Source: Spirochaetales bacterium (lineage in GTDB: Bacteria > Spirochaetota > Spirochaetia > DTKZ01). Taken from it: 6,847 bases of DNA. Numbering within the stretch: position 1 is the stretch's first letter; the number at the start of each line of letters is the position of its first letter. Below, one piece after another: positions 4,181 through 6,847 of this stretch. The position numbers were made by a program, and so were the translations under genes. Location of the stretch: NCBI GenBank assembly GCA_031280945.1, contig JAITGB010000031.1, forward strand, positions 1 through 6,847, written 5' to 3'. The notes below the pieces were generated by a model, which did not search any database, was not told the origin of the DNA, and saw nothing but the letters and a program-made list of their open reading frames with translations.

Positions 4181-4706
4181 GACAGGGCCCTAATTTGACG
4201 ATTGCGGCCCTGTGCGCGGCTGTGGGGTAGCCTTTGTGCTTCTCAAATCCGTAGCCGGGGTATGTGAGGGCAAGGGCTTGCATGAGCCTGTCCCTGTGCG
4301 TTTTTGCGAGGATTGAGGCGGCCATAATTTCGGGGACGAGGCTGTCGCCGCGCACTATGGCCCGGCAGGGTACGGGGCAGCCCGGCGGACAGATGTTTCC
4401 GTCTATGAGGGCTTCGTCAACGGGGATTTCTATACCCAAGAGCGCTTTTTTCATTGCCGCGAGCGCTGCCTGCAAAATATTAATTCTGTCAATTTCTTTA
4501 TGGGAGACTTCCGCTATGCTCCACGCGAGGGCTTTTTCGCGGATTACCGTTTCGGCCTGGCTGCGCCGCGCGGGGGAGAGGGCCTTGGAGTCGGCGAGGA
4601 TTCCTGTGGGAAAGTCCTTTCCCAGAACGACGGCTGCGGCGACAACGGGCCCGGCGAGCGGGCCCCTGCCTGCTTCGTCAATTCCGCAGATGATGTGCGC
4701 TCGCAT
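4149..4706 (-). CDS. rnhB: Ribonuclease HII
   Basis: This 185-aa cytoplasmic enzyme removes RNA from RNA-DNA hybrids and single ribonucleotides from DNA. The four acidic metal ligands are visible: Asp10 and Glu11 in GIDEAGRGPLAGP, Asp102 in ALIDGN and Asp121 in RGDSLVPEIMAASILAK. The late YGFEKHKGYPT (152-162) and closing HRMSFRL motifs are complete. Length is slightly below the usual 190-220 aa but nothing essential is missing. The ATG lies three bases after the stop of the protease gene, with no convincing ribosome binding site, so translation is probably re-initiated after the protease. The last 11 codons are antisense to the end of the PUR gene. Confidence 0.96.
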   Translation of the reverse strand: MRAHIICGIDEAGRGPLAGPVVAAAVVLGKDFPTGILADSKALSPARRSQAETVIREKALAWSIAEVSHKEIDRINILQAALAAMKKALLGIEIPVDEALIDGNICPPGCPVPCRAIVRGDSLVPEIMAASILAKTHRDRLMQALALTYPGYGFEKHKGYPTAAHRAAIVKLGPCPIHRMSFRLR

Positions 4707-4709
4707 AAA

Positions 4710-6434
4710 TCAAAAGGCGTAGCCCAGCCCTGCTGTGATAAGCTGTTTGTGCGGCTTTTTGGGGCTGTTCCTGTCTGAATGGCCGTTATACTGGAAGGCC
4801 GCGCTTATGTACACGCCGGGAAACGCGGAGCTTGTACAGCGTATGCCGCCCTGAAACCCTGCGCCTGCTACCCATGTTGTGTCTTCGTCATAAGAGGTGA
4901 GTTTTTCTTCGTTTTTTTTCATAATAACGCCGGCATTGACCTCCGCGAAGGGCGCGAACGCAAACGTGGAAAAACTTATGGGGACAGTGATGCCCCAGGA
5001 CATCTGTATCTGGCGGAAGTCTTTTCCTCCGTAGAAATATCCCATTCCAAGTGAGGTATAACTTCCTTCGCCTTTGTAGCGGAGGGTTCCTCCAACGGCG
5101 GAGCCTCTGTCCACAATATAGATGTAATCGGCTGAAATGAGGGCGCTGTAATCCGAGCGCAGGCCGGGGTCCGCCTCGACGGCAACGAGGCTTTTGTCTC
5201 CCTTGACCTGGGGCCCGAAGCTCTCAATTTTCCACAGGCCGTATTCCATGACCCAGACGGAATCAATCTGTCCGCTTCCGGTATCAAGGGAAACTGTATA
5301 CGCTTCTTCCGAATTTGGGGAAACGCGGGTAAGCCCTGTGAGGGAAACTTTGAGGGCCTTTGCTTTTGCTTTTCCGCGCAGGACATCTTCGATGAGCCAG
5401 GCTACGGCTTCCTCCATTCCGTCCACGGGGTCCTGGGCGAAGCTCTTCATGACTTTGCCAGTGAAGGCTCTGTCCGCGCGGGAAAAAAGCGCTTCCAGGG
5501 CGTACTCTGTATTCTGCGCTGTACACTGGCTTGATATAAATTTCTTTAACGCGGGGAACGTGGGGCTGCCCGCGGGGTTTACGGTTTGCGCTGTCTTTAC
5601 GAATTCGTCAAGCCGCTTTCGCAAGGCTGCTTCGTTTGCGGAAGCGCCCTGCAATGCCTGGGTGAGAAAGTTCTCTACCTGCGATGCGGGGATTGAATAG
5701 TTCCCTGCCTGTCTCGTGCGGAAACTCAGCGTGTTAATGCCCACGACGGCGTACCCATTGGGGGCGCTTTTTTCCGCTACGAGGAGGGGGCCGCCGGAAT
5801 TGCCGGGGTCAACCTGGGCTGTGTGCTGTATGTACGGGCCCATGAGCTTATCGGTGTCTTCGGGGTTGGGAATCCTCACAAAGGCGTTGGAGACTATTCC
5901 CTGCCCGAACTGCCAGAGCTGCGTGTTGATGAGTCCGGGAAAGCCCGCGGAGAAGACGGTTTCGCCTTCCTCCGCGCCGCGCTTCCCGAAGGAGAGCCCT
6001 TCGCGGAAGGGTTTTTCTCCTTCGGGAAACGCGAGGAGCGCCATGTCGTTCTCTTCGTCCGCGGCTATGAGCTTGAGTCCTTCGTACTTTGTCCGCGTGC
6101 CGTCCACTGCTTCAAAAGTTATGGAGAGGAGGTAGGACTGCGTAACGACATGGTAATTGGTTATGATGTAGTTCGCGCCCCGGCTGTCCACGTAGACAAA
6201 GCCTGAGCCTCCTTTGCCTTTGAGAACTTCGTCTACGGCCTTTGCGCTTTCCGGGTAGCCTTTTTTTTGAAGGCGCGCTTTTACCTTTTCCAGGTACTCC
6301 ACAAGGCCCGGATGATAGCTCTGGTTGACAAGTCCGACATAGGCGCGCAGGGCGGCGGCGCTCTGCGCGAAAACTCCGCTTCCCGCGAATAGAAAAAAAG
6401 CTGTTAAAATAGCGGCTGCGATTCGTTTGGACAT
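4710..6434 (-). CDS. Exported trypsin-like serine protease with C-terminal barrel-like domain
   Basis: The 574-aa product starts at 6434, five bases after GGAGG. Residues 1-23 form a signal peptide cut after VFA. A helical stretch (25-72) precedes a trypsin/HtrA-type domain (about 73-260) with the triad His95 (TNYHVV), Asp130 (ENDMALL) and Ser213 (DPGNSGGPLL), so it should be active in the periplasm or outside. There is no PDZ domain as in DegP. A middle region (about 265-410) is helix then strand. Residues about 426-574 alternate hydrophobic and polar positions, with repeated aromatic girdle residues, and end AGLGYAF with a terminal Phe, as in proteins inserted by BamA. A protease anchored in the outer membrane by its own small barrel is the likely reading. 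rnhB follows in the same transcript. Confidence 0.85.
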   Translation of the reverse strand: MSKRIAAAILTAFFLFAGSGVFAQSAAALRAYVGLVNQSYHPGLVEYLEKVKARLQKKGYPESAKAVDEVLKGKGGSGFVYVDSRGANYIITNYHVVTQSYLLSITFEAVDGTRTKYEGLKLIAADEENDMALLAFPEGEKPFREGLSFGKRGAEEGETVFSAGFPGLINTQLWQFGQGIVSNAFVRIPNPEDTDKLMGPYIQHTAQVDPGNSGGPLLVAEKSAPNGYAVVGINTLSFRTRQAGNYSIPASQVENFLTQALQGASANEAALRKRLDEFVKTAQTVNPAGSPTFPALKKFISSQCTAQNTEYALEALFSRADRAFTGKVMKSFAQDPVDGMEEAVAWLIEDVLRGKAKAKALKVSLTGLTRVSPNSEEAYTVSLDTGSGQIDSVWVMEYGLWKIESFGPQVKGDKSLVAVEADPGLRSDYSALISADYIYIVDRGSAVGGTLRYKGEGSYTSLGMGYFYGGKDFRQIQMSWGITVPISFSTFAFAPFAEVNAGVIMKKNEEKLTSYDEDTTWVAGAGFQGGIRCTSSAFPGVYISAAFQYNGHSDRNSPKKPHKQLITAGLGYAF

Positions 6435-6466
6435 TTGTACCTCCGGCGGTCTTGAAGATGCTTTTT

Positions 6467-6496
6467 AGCATACTCTACATGAGGAGGGAATTCCAA
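6467..6496 (-). promoter_or_regulatory. Promoter of the protease-rnhB operon
   Basis: TTGGAA (6496-6491), an 18-base spacer and TATGCT (6472-6467) make a reasonable minus-strand promoter, with transcription starting near 6460 and a leader of about 26 nt that includes the GGAGG site. Confidence 0.45.
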
Positions 6497-6526
6497 TAGC
6501 GCAAGGGATTGGAGGGGTGCGAAGCA

Positions 6527-6545
6527 GCCGCCGCGAAGCGGCGGC
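6527..6545. repeat. GC-rich palindrome
   Basis: GCCGCCGC and GCGGCGGC form a perfect 8-bp stem around GAA. No T run follows on either strand, so it is not an intrinsic terminator. It lies 20 bases before a longer AT-rich palindrome in the divergent spacer, and the pair may be one composite intergenic repeat. Confidence 0.75.
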
Positions 6546-6564
6546 CAAGCCCCGCAAAGCCCGG

Positions 6565-6601
6565 TTTTTTGATTTTGCGCTGCTGGCGCAAAATCAAAAA
6601 A
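6565..6601. repeat. Perfect 16-bp inverted repeat
   Basis: TTTTTTGATTTTGCGC (6565-6580) and GCGCAAAATCAAAAAA (6586-6601) are exact reverse complements around TGCTG. The T run lies in the 5' arm on both strands, so it does not have terminator polarity, and it sits between divergent genes where no terminator is needed. It may be a dispersed extragenic palindrome or a protein-binding or cruciform site. Confidence 0.85.
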
Positions 6602-6627
6602 TGCGCCCAAATCCGTTTTTCGCTGTG

Positions 6628-6657
6628 TGGACATTGAGGGGAAAGGCGTGGTATCGT
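6628..6657 (+). promoter_or_regulatory. Promoter of the SurA-like gene, close to its start codon
   Basis: TGGACA (6628-6633), an 18-base spacer and TATCGT (6652-6657) form a promoter whose start site would fall at about 6663-6665, on the ATG itself. The transcript could be leaderless or nearly so. Confidence 0.4.
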
Positions 6658-6662
6658 GGGGC

Positions 6663-6847
6663 ATGATGAAAATTTCTTCCAAACGGCCTGATTCGCGCGG
6701 CAAGGAGCGCAGGCGGGGTATTCACCATCCTGCTGTGTACGCGGGTACGGTTATTGTTCTTGTTGTAATCGTTGTGAGTTTTGTGGGTTCTCCTGTTGTG
6801 AGCAATCTCATGGGGCCGTCCAGCGTGGTTTTTGGGACGTTTAAGGG
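6663..6847 (+). CDS. N-terminus of a membrane-anchored protein, SurA/peptidyl-prolyl isomerase-like
   Basis: The frame begins ATG ATG at 6663 and runs off the window after 61 codons. A basic head (KISSKRPDSRGKERRRG) precedes a hydrophobic membrane segment (about 24-47, VYAGTVIVLVVIVVSFVGSP) and then VVFGTFKG. This is a type II (N-in) signal anchor with the rest of the protein in the periplasm. A basic head, one anchor and a V-F-G-T-[YF] strand match the beginnings of treponemal SurA N-terminal-domain foldases as I remember them; the catalytic domain is not in the window, so this is tentative. No good ribosome binding site lies at normal spacing before either ATG. Confidence 0.65.
   Translation, partial: MMKISSKRPDSRGKERRRGIHHPAVYAGTVIVLVVIVVSFVGSPVVSNLMGPSSVVFGTFK

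Noticed and set aside
6404..6703. 99-codon minus-strand frame across the divergent spacer
   Set aside because: It reads through the two palindromes and both promoters and overlaps two better genes; this is typical of a spurious frame through repeats.
1..6847. CRISPR arrays, insertion sequences, rRNA
   Set aside because: No regularly spaced repeats, transposase motifs or rRNA sequence were seen on either strand.

Overview
The right half of the window (about 3185-6847) looks like the chromosome of a treponeme-type spirochete. It holds a PUR/DUF3276 nucleic-acid-binding protein of the kind known from Borrelia (BpuR) and Treponema, RNase HII, a secreted trypsin-like protease with a barrel-like C-terminus, a small PspC protein, and the start of a membrane-anchored protein resembling treponemal SurA-type foldases. 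This part reads as fairly GC-rich. The genus is an inference from gene content; no ribosomal marker is present.

The left part (1 to about 3184) is one end of an integrative element inserted at the 3' end of a tRNA-Pro(GGG) gene. A complete tyrosine recombinase (1696-3045) lies beside the tRNA. Everything coding in the element runs on the minus strand. The integrase overlaps a 48-aa gene by ATGA, and a lysine-rich 88-aa reading frame of lower certainty follows. A 258-bp non-coding gap then carries a promoter-like sequence, three short hairpins and a very long Rho-independent terminator hairpin. Beyond this gap is a three-gene operon joined by ATGA overlaps: an excisionase-like HTH protein, a YezD/DUF2292-type protein and an unknown 144-aa protein. 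Position 38 starts another minus-strand gene that leaves the window; its first residues resemble gene II/X-type replication proteins, which is a weak clue. The far end of the element and its second attachment site are outside the window.

In the backbone, the tRNA has its own promoter. The PspC gene and the PUR gene diverge from a 169-bp spacer. The PUR gene converges on rnhB with a 32-bp antisense overlap. rnhB lies 3 bp behind the protease gene and has no clear ribosome binding site, so it is probably translated by coupling. A hairpin-rich spacer separates the protease from the divergent SurA-like gene.

The most interesting unexplained features are the structured RNA/attenuator before the excisionase-like gene, a compact divergent promoter region with 10-bp-spaced repeats and a possible roughly 64-nt plus-strand RNA at the left edge, and the protease-barrel fusion.
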